From assembly GCA_018712705.1 (NCBI GenBank), contig DVGM01000003.1, positions 1 to 36,331 of the forward strand: DNA of 36,331 bases, written 5' to 3'. The notes beneath the pieces are model-generated. The model made no database searches. It was not told where the DNA came from and worked only from the letters and a program-made list of their open reading frames with translations. Positions 22,979 through 31,394 of the stretch are shown piece by piece. The DNA comes from Aphodousia faecalis (GTDB lineage Bacteria; Pseudomonadota; Gammaproteobacteria; Burkholderiales; Burkholderiaceae_F). Each line of letters starts with the position of its first letter. Position 1 is the stretch's first letter. A program made the position numbers and the translations under genes.

Positions 22979-23965
22979 ATGGCAAGACAAATGAACGCAA
23001 TCAACCAAGCTCTGCTTTACTTGGAAGTAATTAAACGTATTCCGCGTCATCGTTTCATTTCCACGCAAGAAATTCAAAATAGTCTTCTGGCCTCCGGAAT
23101 CAATATTCAAACCCTCACCCTTCAGCGTTACTTGAAACAGCTTTATGAAAGCGGAAGCCTCCCGCTTGAGAGAAATGACAACTCCAAGCCTTTCAGCTAC
23201 CGTATGGGAACGGATACATCACCCTTCCCCTTTACCAATCTCTCAGCCCAAGAAGCGCTCATGCTTCGATTAATCGAAGCCAATTTGAGATACCAGTTGC
23301 CTGGGAAATTGAATAAAGCAATGCAACCGTTTTTTGATGCGGCCAGACAAACGCTTGACGGCATTCAAGGACGCATTACCCATGAAAATGAGTGGCTAAA
23401 TAAAATTGCTGTAGTCTCTAACAGCCTTCCTCAAATTCCACCTAATATAAAACCGAGAATTTTTGAGGCGGTCTCCAATGCCCTCTTTGAAAATAAGAAA
23501 CTAAAAATTGTCTATCACAATGCCGAAGGCCACGAAAAGACAAAAAACGTTTCACCCCTGGGACTCGTTCAACAGGATATCCGTTTGTATCTTGTTTGCC
23601 GCTTTGACGGCTACACGGACATACGCCATCTGGCTTTGCACCGGATAAACGATGCCACGCTTTTAAATGATTGGGCTCCAAAAGAGAAAAATTTTGATAT
23701 TAAAACCTATGTCAAAGAACACCACTTTAATTATTCCAACGTTGACACTCGCACTGTTTTGTTAACGATGGAGTTTGTCAATGAAATCACTGCACTTAAT
23801 CTGACTGAGGCTCCTTTCAATCGTACTCAAACGATTAATAAGCTTGACAATGGACACTATGAACTTAACGTTGAGATTGAAGATAGCTTATTGTTGAACG
23901 GTTGGATTAATACCTGGAAAGACATAGCCGGTATTGTCCGAATTGAAAAAAAGCCGATTGACTGA
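22979..23965 (+). CDS. WYL-domain transcriptional regulator, first gene of the recBCD operon
   Basis: A 328-residue protein with an N-terminal winged helix-turn-helix (about residues 1-75, including TLTLQRYLKQLYESGSLPL), a linker, a WYL domain (about 172-230, with KLKIVYHNAEG, then RLYLVCRFDGY and RHLALHRI) and a C-terminal WCX-like extension. WYL regulators of this layout (PafB/C, BrxR, CapW) sense nucleic-acid ligands and control DNA-repair or phage-defence genes. It lies 17 bp before recC on the same strand, so it probably controls, and is co-transcribed with, recCBD. The ATG at 22979 follows GGAGAG; an earlier in-frame ATG at 22946 has no ribosome-binding site. Confidence 0.85.
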   Translation: MARQMNAINQALLYLEVIKRIPRHRFISTQEIQNSLLASGINIQTLTLQRYLKQLYESGSLPLERNDNSKPFSYRMGTDTSPFPFTNLSAQEALMLRLIEANLRYQLPGKLNKAMQPFFDAARQTLDGIQGRITHENEWLNKIAVVSNSLPQIPPNIKPRIFEAVSNALFENKKLKIVYHNAEGHEKTKNVSPLGLVQQDIRLYLVCRFDGYTDIRHLALHRINDATLLNDWAPKEKNFDIKTYVKEHHFNYSNVDTRTVLLTMEFVNEITALNLTEAPFNRTQTINKLDNGHYELNVEIEDSLLLNGWINTWKDIAGIVRIEKKPID

Positions 23966-23982
23966 TTAAAGAAGAACCAACG

Positions 23983-26900
23983 ATGTTAAAAACCGTCTAC
24001 AGCAACGCTTACGAGATCTTAGAAGCCTACTTAACGGCTGAGATCACTGAAGATAAAAAACAATCGGCCAATCCTTTTGAACGAGTCCGTGTGATTTCCG
24101 CCACTGGCGCTATTAATAATCGCCTGCGTCAGCACCTTGCGCAGGCAAACGGAATCTGCTCCGGAGTGGATTTTTGGACAACACAATCGTGGTTTCATAA
24201 CTATGCCGGCATCGGTGTCGGAGAACCTGAGGAAGCCCAGGATTTCCTTTGGGTTATCTGGTCCGTGCTTGACGACGAATTCATTAACCGTCATGAGCGG
24301 CTCAGAACCTTCTTCAGTCATCGAGTGACGGATAAGGAAAAAGCGCTGGCTCGCTATGAGCTTGCCCGCAAAATTGCCTCGGTTTTTGATAAGTACGTCA
24401 ATTACCGATTTGATTGGGTTGCTGAATGGATGGGATTTTCCGGTGTCAAGCCCCAAACGATCTATAGAGGAATTGATGACAGGCAACTGTCTTCTGAGAA
24501 AAAAGCACTCCAAGCGCATCCTGACTTTATTTGGCAAAAAGCGATTTGGGAAAAACTTTCACAAACCGCTGTCTGGAACGGCCGGGAAACATTAAGACTT
24601 TACGCAAACCCGGAGTCTCTCGAAATTAAATTCGCCAATGAACCGGAAACACTGCACTTTTTCGAACCAAGCGGCATTTCTCCCCTAATGCTTCCAATCA
24701 TTAAGTTGCTGTCCGAACATGGTCACAAGGTTTATGTTTATCTCTTAAATCCCTGTGTGGAGTACTGGTTTGATTCTTATTCGGATCTTGATTCTGAAAA
24801 AAGCGATGCTTTGAATTTTTTACGGAAAAACGCCGCCTCCACGCGTGCGATGATCAACCGCTTCTGGACATTTACGCCTGATGGACAAGAAAATGCCGAC
24901 CATGAGCCTGAAAAACTTCCTGATCTAACGATCGCACCGCTGCAAAAACTCAATATTTGGACGCAAGCCCAGACAGAGCGATTGGATCTCGTACAGGACT
25001 CTGAACTGCTGCTTCACTCAGCTCAAAAAGCTCTTTTACAAAACTCAGCGCAGTGCCTGCCTGAAAAATTATCGCCTTCAGATCCGTCCGTCAGAATTAT
25101 TAAGGCGCCAACATTAACCCGTGAAGTCCAAAACGCCATCAATATGATTCAGGCCTTTTTCGCTGATCGTTCTTTAGCGCTTAAACCCGAAGATGTACTG
25201 ATTACAACGCCCGAAATCGATAAAACAGCCCCTGTTTTTGAAGCCTGCATGCAAGCGTTGCCAGCGCAATACCGAATGGATTATCAAATCTTCGGTCAAA
25301 CAGCAACCGATGGTGATATGAGCGCACGATCCCTTGTTGACCTGGGTAAATTGCTCATGAATGGCATTACCCTGCCCGCACTCAATGCATGGCTGGAACT
25401 TCCCGCGGTCGCTCAGGCTCTGGATTTAAATCTCGATGATCTTAATGTGTTGCACGACTGGCTTTTAGCGGCTGGTTTTCGAAGCGGAATTAATACAGAG
25501 CATTTAAAAGCGTCTCATCCGGATTTTTCTCAGGCAGCTATAAACGAAGCCATTGAAGGAACACTGGAGCGTGCCATTGAACGCTTAAGTTGGGGCTATG
25601 TTTTTAAAGAAGGCTCTTTAACCTGCACGGACGACATCTTGCCTGTGCAGCACGGCAGCGATCCGTTTGCCGGTTTAACGGATAATCAGCCACTCTTTTT
25701 AAAACTGTGCCGACTCGCCGATAAACTTAAAGAAGCTTTCGATAGCATGAAAGCTTTAGGCGATGAGGCACTGCCTGCTGATTTATCGTTGTGGGCTCAT
25801 AACCTCTTGGAAAGCTTTTTCGGCAACAGCGCCGACAAGATGGCGCTCATGAGTGTCAGAAATGATTTGAGAGTGCAGGAATTGGCCCTGACTACCGTTC
25901 CTGAGCCGATTACCATGCCCCTCTATGTTTACTGGCGAGCCCTTGAAGACAGAATCAGCGAACCCTCGGACAAAAATCCCGCGATCGGCCGATTGACCCT
26001 CGCACCGATGAATACCTTCAGGGGGCTGCCCTACAAAGTCATCATCGTCTTAGGATTGGGCGAAGAATCCGGTTTTCCGGGCAATCAGCGTTTTGAAGAA
26101 TTTGACCTGATGGGCACCGATGCACTTAAACGACAAAATGATCGTGACAGCCGATCGGATAATCGAAATGTCTTTCTCGATCTTTTCCTTGCCGCTCGCG
26201 ATCGCTTTGTATGCTCCTATTGCATCGGAAGCGATAAGAAAGCGCCTCTTAACGCTTCGCCCGTCATAGTCGATTTGCTGGATTTTCTCACCCAAAATGC
26301 TGCCATCGAAAGTAACGAAACAAAGCTGGAAGCCAAAAAGCGCATGGCTGATGCGATTACGGCTGAAATTACGCTCACAGACACCGCTGCAGACAATTTC
26401 CGATTGAGCACAACGCGTTACTGGAAAAGCTTCATGGCTGAGACACTCGATGCACTGAAAAAAGCCCGAGAAACCAATTATCAGGGCTTAGAACCTCAGA
26501 TGCTGACCGGTCCCCTTGACGACAAACTCTTTTCTTCCACGCTCTATTTGGAAGATGTTCTGGCTTTTTACAAAGATCCTGCCGTGTGGCTTCAAAAGCG
26601 ATTGGATTTCCGACAATACGAAAACGGACTTCAAGATAGCGTTCCTCTTTTCGGAAGTAAAGACGGGCTTGAATTGTCGTCACTTAGACGAGAACTCATG
26701 GAAGCGCTCGCTAGCGGTCATTCCAGTGAAGTTATTCTGAACAAAATAGCGTTGGATCCGACTAAAGGCACTCAAGAAACACGGATCCTACAGTACGAAG
26801 AGGAAGTTGAAAAAGCCAAAGAAACCCATGCAGTAAGAGATGAAATTCTCTCTTTGGGTAAAAGCGACACGCAAACGATTTCTTTGCCCCTCAAAGATCT

Positions 26901-27456
26901 TCCCCCCTTTGAAACGCTTTTGGCTGAGAATATCCAAACAATCTATTTTCACGTCGATGATGAGCAAAGGGAAAAAGATCCCACGGCTTGGCAAAGTAGT
27001 GTTGAAAACGATGCACCGTATTTGCTTGAAATAGCCTATTCCAAGAGCGGCGTCGTGACCGCTCAAGCCAAAGCGGCCATCCTTTGTGCAATGGGTGCTC
27101 CGGTCAATTTACTGCTTTTAAATATGAACGAAAAACCGGTTTTGAGTATTTTCAACGCCATTGAAGGCCCCATCGCCCGCCATTTCCTATTTAGCTTAAT
27201 TGAGCTGATGGCAAAAACCATCCAAAAAGCCTGTGTCATCACCTCAAAGTATGACAATCCGGTTGAAGCAGCCATGTGGCGAGGTCGCGATTATGAAACA
27301 ATCAAAGAGTACAGCACGGCGTTTTTAGACAATGCACTCCAAGCCATAAAACCGGATGCTGTTTTCCCGAAAGAGGACAATGGCAAGCGAACGAAAGCCA
27401 TGCAATTGCTCACCGAAAACTTTGAAAAATTAATGCTCGGAGGCTCCCAACAATGA
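23983..27456 (+). CDS. recC: RecBCD enzyme subunit RecC
   Basis: A 1157-residue RecC, the subunit that in E. coli holds the fork and scans for Chi. It has the superfamily-1 helicase-like fold without a working Walker A and a nuclease-like C-terminal domain without catalytic residues. WTTQSWFHNYAG near residue 63 and NTFRGLPYKVIIVLGLGEES near residue 680 match RecC; the latter corresponds to the E. coli segment ending in FDLM (here FEEFDLMG). It is close in length to E. coli RecC (1122). It starts 17 bp after the WYL gene, and its stop overlaps the recB start by 4 bp (ATGA), so the two are translationally coupled. Confidence 0.95.
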   Translation: MLKTVYSNAYEILEAYLTAEITEDKKQSANPFERVRVISATGAINNRLRQHLAQANGICSGVDFWTTQSWFHNYAGIGVGEPEEAQDFLWVIWSVLDDEFINRHERLRTFFSHRVTDKEKALARYELARKIASVFDKYVNYRFDWVAEWMGFSGVKPQTIYRGIDDRQLSSEKKALQAHPDFIWQKAIWEKLSQTAVWNGRETLRLYANPESLEIKFANEPETLHFFEPSGISPLMLPIIKLLSEHGHKVYVYLLNPCVEYWFDSYSDLDSEKSDALNFLRKNAASTRAMINRFWTFTPDGQENADHEPEKLPDLTIAPLQKLNIWTQAQTERLDLVQDSELLLHSAQKALLQNSAQCLPEKLSPSDPSVRIIKAPTLTREVQNAINMIQAFFADRSLALKPEDVLITTPEIDKTAPVFEACMQALPAQYRMDYQIFGQTATDGDMSARSLVDLGKLLMNGITLPALNAWLELPAVAQALDLNLDDLNVLHDWLLAAGFRSGINTEHLKASHPDFSQAAINEAIEGTLERAIERLSWGYVFKEGSLTCTDDILPVQHGSDPFAGLTDNQPLFLKLCRLADKLKEAFDSMKALGDEALPADLSLWAHNLLESFFGNSADKMALMSVRNDLRVQELALTTVPEPITMPLYVYWRALEDRISEPSDKNPAIGRLTLAPMNTFRGLPYKVIIVLGLGEESGFPGNQRFEEFDLMGTDALKRQNDRDSRSDNRNVFLDLFLAARDRFVCSYCIGSDKKAPLNASPVIVDLLDFLTQNAAIESNETKLEAKKRMADAITAEITLTDTAADNFRLSTTRYWKSFMAETLDALKKARETNYQGLEPQMLTGPLDDKLFSSTLYLEDVLAFYKDPAVWLQKRLDFRQYENGLQDSVPLFGSKDGLELSSLRRELMEALASGHSSEVILNKIALDPTKGTQETRILQYEEEVEKAKETHAVRDEILSLGKSDTQTISLPLKDLPPFETLLAENIQTIYFHVDDEQREKDPTAWQSSVENDAPYLLEIAYSKSGVVTAQAKAAILCAMGAPVNLLLLNMNEKPVLSIFNAIEGPIARHFLFSLIELMAKTIQKACVITSKYDNPVEAAMWRGRDYETIKEYSTAFLDNALQAIKPDAVFPKEDNGKRTKAMQLLTENFEKLMLGGSQQ

Positions 27457-30400
27457 GAAACGAATTTAATGTCATCGATTCGCCTCTTTGGGGTCGAAAA
27501 CTCATTGAAGCCAGTGCCGGTACGGGTAAGACATACTCGCTCATTCATATTGTCTTGCGCTTGATTGTTGAAGAACGGATTCCGATTGAAAGACTGTTGC
27601 TGGTAACTTTCACCAAAGCCGCCACGGCCGAATTGAAGATGCGCGTGCGCGAGCTTTTAATTCGCGCGCAACAGGCCTACGTAGATAGCCGGGATGAAGA
27701 CACACGGTACGATCCGACGCTCATTGCCTTGATCAAAAAGTGGCGCGAGGCTGAAATTGATCCAACCGTTTTTCAAGATGCAATCGATAGACTTGACGAT
27801 GCTTCTATCTGCACCATCCACAGCTTTTGCCAAAAGATGCTCGAAGAACACAAGTTCTCGAGTTCAGAAGGTTTTGACTTTGAAATCGGAGACGATAGCG
27901 ACCTTCGACAAGAAGTCATTGAAGCGTTTTTACGTGAGGCATTAACGCTTTCAGATAATGATGAGTTTAAGAAACTGCTCCTTGACACCAAACCGTGGGA
28001 GGAGATTCTCAACGCGCTAAATTCCGCTCCTAAGAATGCCACTGTCAAACTCTTTGATGACCTTCTTTTCATTGATCAGAAAACAGGTCAGCACGATAAA
28101 AAAGAGTGGAAAGAAACGCAGGATCAGAAAAGCTTGGAAGAGAGCCTTCGTTTACTGCTGAGACAATTTATCGAAAAAGCGCCGGAAGCGTTAAAGCGAA
28201 AAAAACGCGAAAGCGGCATCCGCTCCTTTAATGACTTGCTCTTAGATATGTACGAAGAACTCGATAACCGGGCTTTTGTTGAGCGCGTTCAAAGCCGCTA
28301 CGACGGGATTTTAATCGACGAATTCCAAGACACCGACCCCATTCAGTACACCATTTTCAAGCGTCTTTTCCTCGCCGAGGATAGCTGCGCCAAATCGGTC
28401 TTTTTTGTCGGTGACCCAAAGCAATCGATCTATCGATTCAGAAATGCCGACATTAACACCTATCTGGCTGCGCAGGCCGATATCGGAGAGATTTGTGAGT
28501 TAAAGAAAAACTATCGCTCTAGCCCCACTCTGCTTGAAGGAATCAATCGTTTCTTTACCGAATCCGGGGCGCCTTTTTTAGATGCCGGCATGGGCTATAG
28601 TGCGATTTCCGCAGGATCCAATAAAGGTCCCCTTTTACTCAAAAAAGGCGATTCGTTTGAAGCGTTACCGACCTTTGAAATTTGGACTACAGAGAAAGCA
28701 ACTTTAAATCCTACCGGTGACCGCAATCAGCAAATCACCCTCATTGCCAATGAGATTGCCGCTTTACTATCCGGCAACGTTTATAAATCTGAAAATGAAC
28801 AGCTCAAACCAAGTGACATCGCCGTTTTATTCCGTGTAAAAAAATACGTGCCGGATTTTCGGACAGCCTTGGCTAAAAAAGGCATTCGCGTTCTATTTCA
28901 AGATGAAAACAGCATTTTTGCAACCGAAGAAGCTCGTGAAATGCTGCTTATCATCGAAGCGCTTGAGTCGCCCCAGGATATTAAAGCTTTGCGTCTAGCC
29001 AGAAGTACAAGACTGATGGGCGAGAGCATCAACGCAATCATCCCAGAAGCCTTTGCTCACAAGGGGCAATCGGAATTAGATGATAAGGCTGCACTTAAAG
29101 CCCGAGAGCTTATCGAAGAGGCCGTTACGATATGGAATAAGCGCGGTGTTTCTGCCGCCATAGCCAAAATCATGCTTGAGTGCGGTACACAAAAAAGGCT
29201 CTTGCCGCTTCAAGACGGAGAGCGCCAGCTTGCCAATTACCAGCATCTCATGGAAGTGTTGCAGGAAGCCTCGTTATCTTTAAAGGGTATTTCCGGTCTG
29301 GCCCGATGGCTAAAGCAGCAAATTCAAAATCCGCCCGATGATGAGAAATACCAATTAAGGCTTGACAGCGATGCGGACTTGGTCAATGTCATGACCATTC
29401 ATAAGAGTAAAGGGCTTGAGTATCCGGTCATCTTTTTACCCTTTGCCAATGCTTTGGAATTAGGATCGCCTGGTCACCATAAAACTCGTGTCTTTAAGAG
29501 CATTCATAACGGCAGGATTTCATTTGCCTTCAGTTTTTATCCGGTCTATCCGAACATTGACGAAACGCTCTACCATGAGGAGGATTTGGAAAACTTGCGC
29601 TTGGCTTATGTGGCCATGACTCGAGCTTCACAACGCCTGGTGTTGCCTCTTACGTACTATAAAAGCGGCAAGGCTTTCAAAATTACCAGCAATGCCTATG
29701 CCAAGACATTAACAGGTAAAGAAAAAGCCAGCCAAAGCGATTTTGAAACCTGTCTGACTCATTGGCTCAAAGACGCGCCCGAAGGACTGGCCGTGCAGAA
29801 AGTAGCCGATGATACGCAATGCCTTTCATGGCACAAACAAAGCGCAACACGTCAAGACAATAATGAAACCGATGAAGAACTCAGTGCCGCGTGCGGCCGA
29901 GTTATTCCCACGTCATGGTTTCCGACAAGCTATACAGCCATTGCACGAGGAGCAGCAGAAACAACGGAACGTTTGACACTTATCGAAGAAAAAGAAGATA
30001 GCGATGAAAGTGAATTGATGAATCGTGAATCTTTTGAAAAAAGTGAGCAGCCGAAAGATCCTCAGACACTGACCATTATGGATTTTGAACGAGGCCTTGA
30101 AAGCGGTACCTTTTTGCATGCTCTTTTTGAGCGAATCGGGTTTGATATTGTGAAAAAGGCCGCTGACGGCTCAGCGGAATCCGAGGCAACGCTTAATCGA
30201 AACCTTACGCGTCTCATGATTCCTTTCCAATACCATTTACAGCCCTATGGCATTGAAGGATATCTGCCGGTTTTAAACAAACTATTAAAGGACGTGCTTT
30301 GCTCAAAAATAGTTGATAAAACTGTATTTGGAACTCAAACGGATTTGAGGTTGTGTGATTTAAGCGCTAAACAAAAAACCGCCGAAATGAATTTCACGAT

Positions 30401-30926
30401 TGCGATCGGCAATCCGGCCGAAGGCCATCGTCCGGTGAGCGCCAAAAATTTGAGCAAACTTTTAAAGCATTTTGATCCCCTGTATCACATTGAAATCGAC
30501 AATGACAGAGAGTTGCGCGGCTACCTCACAGGCGCCATTGACCTTGCCTTTGAATTCGACGGTCGGTTCTTTGTTTTGGATTGGAAGGGTACAAAGTTAG
30601 CCGATACGGCGGAAGGCTTTTCCCATGAAAGAATGCTCGAAGAAATTCAAAAACATCATTACAGCCTTCAGTACCTGATTTATCTGCTCGCTCTCAGGCG
30701 TCACCTGCGTTTTTGCGGCATTGAAGACCCCGATGAAAAGATTGGTGGCATCATTTACGCCTTCATTCGTGGAATACGCAAAGACGATCCCAAACCTTTC
30801 GGTGTTTTCACTGCCCGGCCGCCCAAGGCATTGATCGCCTGTCTGGACGATTTTTTTGAAAATGGTTATCACGAAGGTTCAGTGAACGCGTACGCTCAAA
30901 CCGCTCAATTGGAAGGAACGATTTAA
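27453..30926 (+). CDS. recB: RecBCD enzyme subunit RecB (3'-5' helicase and nuclease)
   Basis: A 1157-residue RecB. The UvrD-type helicase has Walker A ASAGTGKTY (20-28), motif II DEFQDTDPIQ (from 289), then GDPKQSIYRFRNADI, and LVNVMTIHKSKGLEYPVIFL further on. The C-terminal nuclease keeps the RecB catalytic signature: GAIDL (Asp1030) followed by LDWKGT (Asp1043, Lys1045). It also has the upstream GTFLHALFERIG helix. The enzyme should therefore cut DNA as well as unwind it, resecting double-strand ends and degrading unprotected linear phage DNA. It overlaps recC by 4 bp and is followed 1 bp later by the phosphatase gene. Confidence 0.97.
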   Translation: MRNEFNVIDSPLWGRKLIEASAGTGKTYSLIHIVLRLIVEERIPIERLLLVTFTKAATAELKMRVRELLIRAQQAYVDSRDEDTRYDPTLIALIKKWREAEIDPTVFQDAIDRLDDASICTIHSFCQKMLEEHKFSSSEGFDFEIGDDSDLRQEVIEAFLREALTLSDNDEFKKLLLDTKPWEEILNALNSAPKNATVKLFDDLLFIDQKTGQHDKKEWKETQDQKSLEESLRLLLRQFIEKAPEALKRKKRESGIRSFNDLLLDMYEELDNRAFVERVQSRYDGILIDEFQDTDPIQYTIFKRLFLAEDSCAKSVFFVGDPKQSIYRFRNADINTYLAAQADIGEICELKKNYRSSPTLLEGINRFFTESGAPFLDAGMGYSAISAGSNKGPLLLKKGDSFEALPTFEIWTTEKATLNPTGDRNQQITLIANEIAALLSGNVYKSENEQLKPSDIAVLFRVKKYVPDFRTALAKKGIRVLFQDENSIFATEEAREMLLIIEALESPQDIKALRLARSTRLMGESINAIIPEAFAHKGQSELDDKAALKARELIEEAVTIWNKRGVSAAIAKIMLECGTQKRLLPLQDGERQLANYQHLMEVLQEASLSLKGISGLARWLKQQIQNPPDDEKYQLRLDSDADLVNVMTIHKSKGLEYPVIFLPFANALELGSPGHHKTRVFKSIHNGRISFAFSFYPVYPNIDETLYHEEDLENLRLAYVAMTRASQRLVLPLTYYKSGKAFKITSNAYAKTLTGKEKASQSDFETCLTHWLKDAPEGLAVQKVADDTQCLSWHKQSATRQDNNETDEELSAACGRVIPTSWFPTSYTAIARGAAETTERLTLIEEKEDSDESELMNRESFEKSEQPKDPQTLTIMDFERGLESGTFLHALFERIGFDIVKKAADGSAESEATLNRNLTRLMIPFQYHLQPYGIEGYLPVLNKLLKDVLCSKIVDKTVFGTQTDLRLCDLSAKQKTAEMNFTIAIGNPAEGHRPVSAKNLSKLLKHFDPLYHIEIDNDRELRGYLTGAIDLAFEFDGRFFVLDWKGTKLADTAEGFSHERMLEEIQKHHYSLQYLIYLLALRRHLRFCGIEDPDEKIGGIIYAFIRGIRKDDPKPFGVFTARPPKALIACLDDFFENGYHEGSVNAYAQTAQLEGTI

Positions 30927-30927
30927 T

Positions 30928-31380
30928 ATGATTCGACGTAAACCACAAGCCATTGTTTTTGATCTGGACGGCACCCTTTGTGATTGCGAACATAGGGTTC
31001 ACTTTATGCGTGAACGACCGAAGCGCCGGGAAGAGTTTCACTCGGCCTGTGTTTTTGACAAAGTTGTGCCTGCCTGTAAAGCGCTAATTGACATGGCAGA
31101 AGAAAAAGGAATCAAGGTTATTCTTTTATCGGCCCGCCCTGCCCGCTTTAAACCACAAACCGAAGAATGGCTCACCAAGAACAATATTCATTATGATCAG
31201 TTGATTCTGAGCCATTATCCGGAACTGAGCGACCCGGACTATAAACTTAAAATGTACCGGGAACTGATTGAACCTTTTGCGGATGTTCTCTTTGCAGTCG
31301 ATGATCGTGATATCGTGGTTCAAATGTGGCGAGACAACGCCATCACGTGTCTCGATATCGCCGGCAATCACTTTTCTTAG
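30928..31380 (+). CDS. PNKP-type polynucleotide 3'-phosphatase (HAD fold) inside the recBCD operon
   Basis: A 150-residue HAD-fold protein similar to the 3'-phosphatase half of T4 polynucleotide kinase/phosphatase, with no kinase half. Motif I is FDLDGTL (Asp12, Asp14), motif II LLSARP (Ser68, Arg70), a Lys lies in DPDYKLKMY (106/108), and motif IV is VDDRDIVVQMW (Asp125, Asp126). The closing segment resembles T4 Pnkp's AIDDRTQVVEMWRR. Such enzymes remove 3'-phosphates from DNA or RNA ends. It starts 1 bp after recB and ends 14 bp before recD, so it is in the same transcript, and a role in making broken ends usable for repair is a reasonable inference. Whether it binds DNA or RNA cannot be told. 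Confidence 0.8.
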   Translation: MIRRKPQAIVFDLDGTLCDCEHRVHFMRERPKRREEFHSACVFDKVVPACKALIDMAEEKGIKVILLSARPARFKPQTEEWLTKNNIHYDQLILSHYPELSDPDYKLKMYRELIEPFADVLFAVDDRDIVVQMWRDNAITCLDIAGNHFS

Positions 31381-31394
31381 ACAGGTAAGCGACC

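Noticed and set aside
30928..31380. Generic sugar or nucleotide HAD phosphatase
   Set aside because: The short length without a cap domain and the C-terminal VDDRDIVVQMW segment fit the PNKP phosphatase better, though this remains an assignment by eye.
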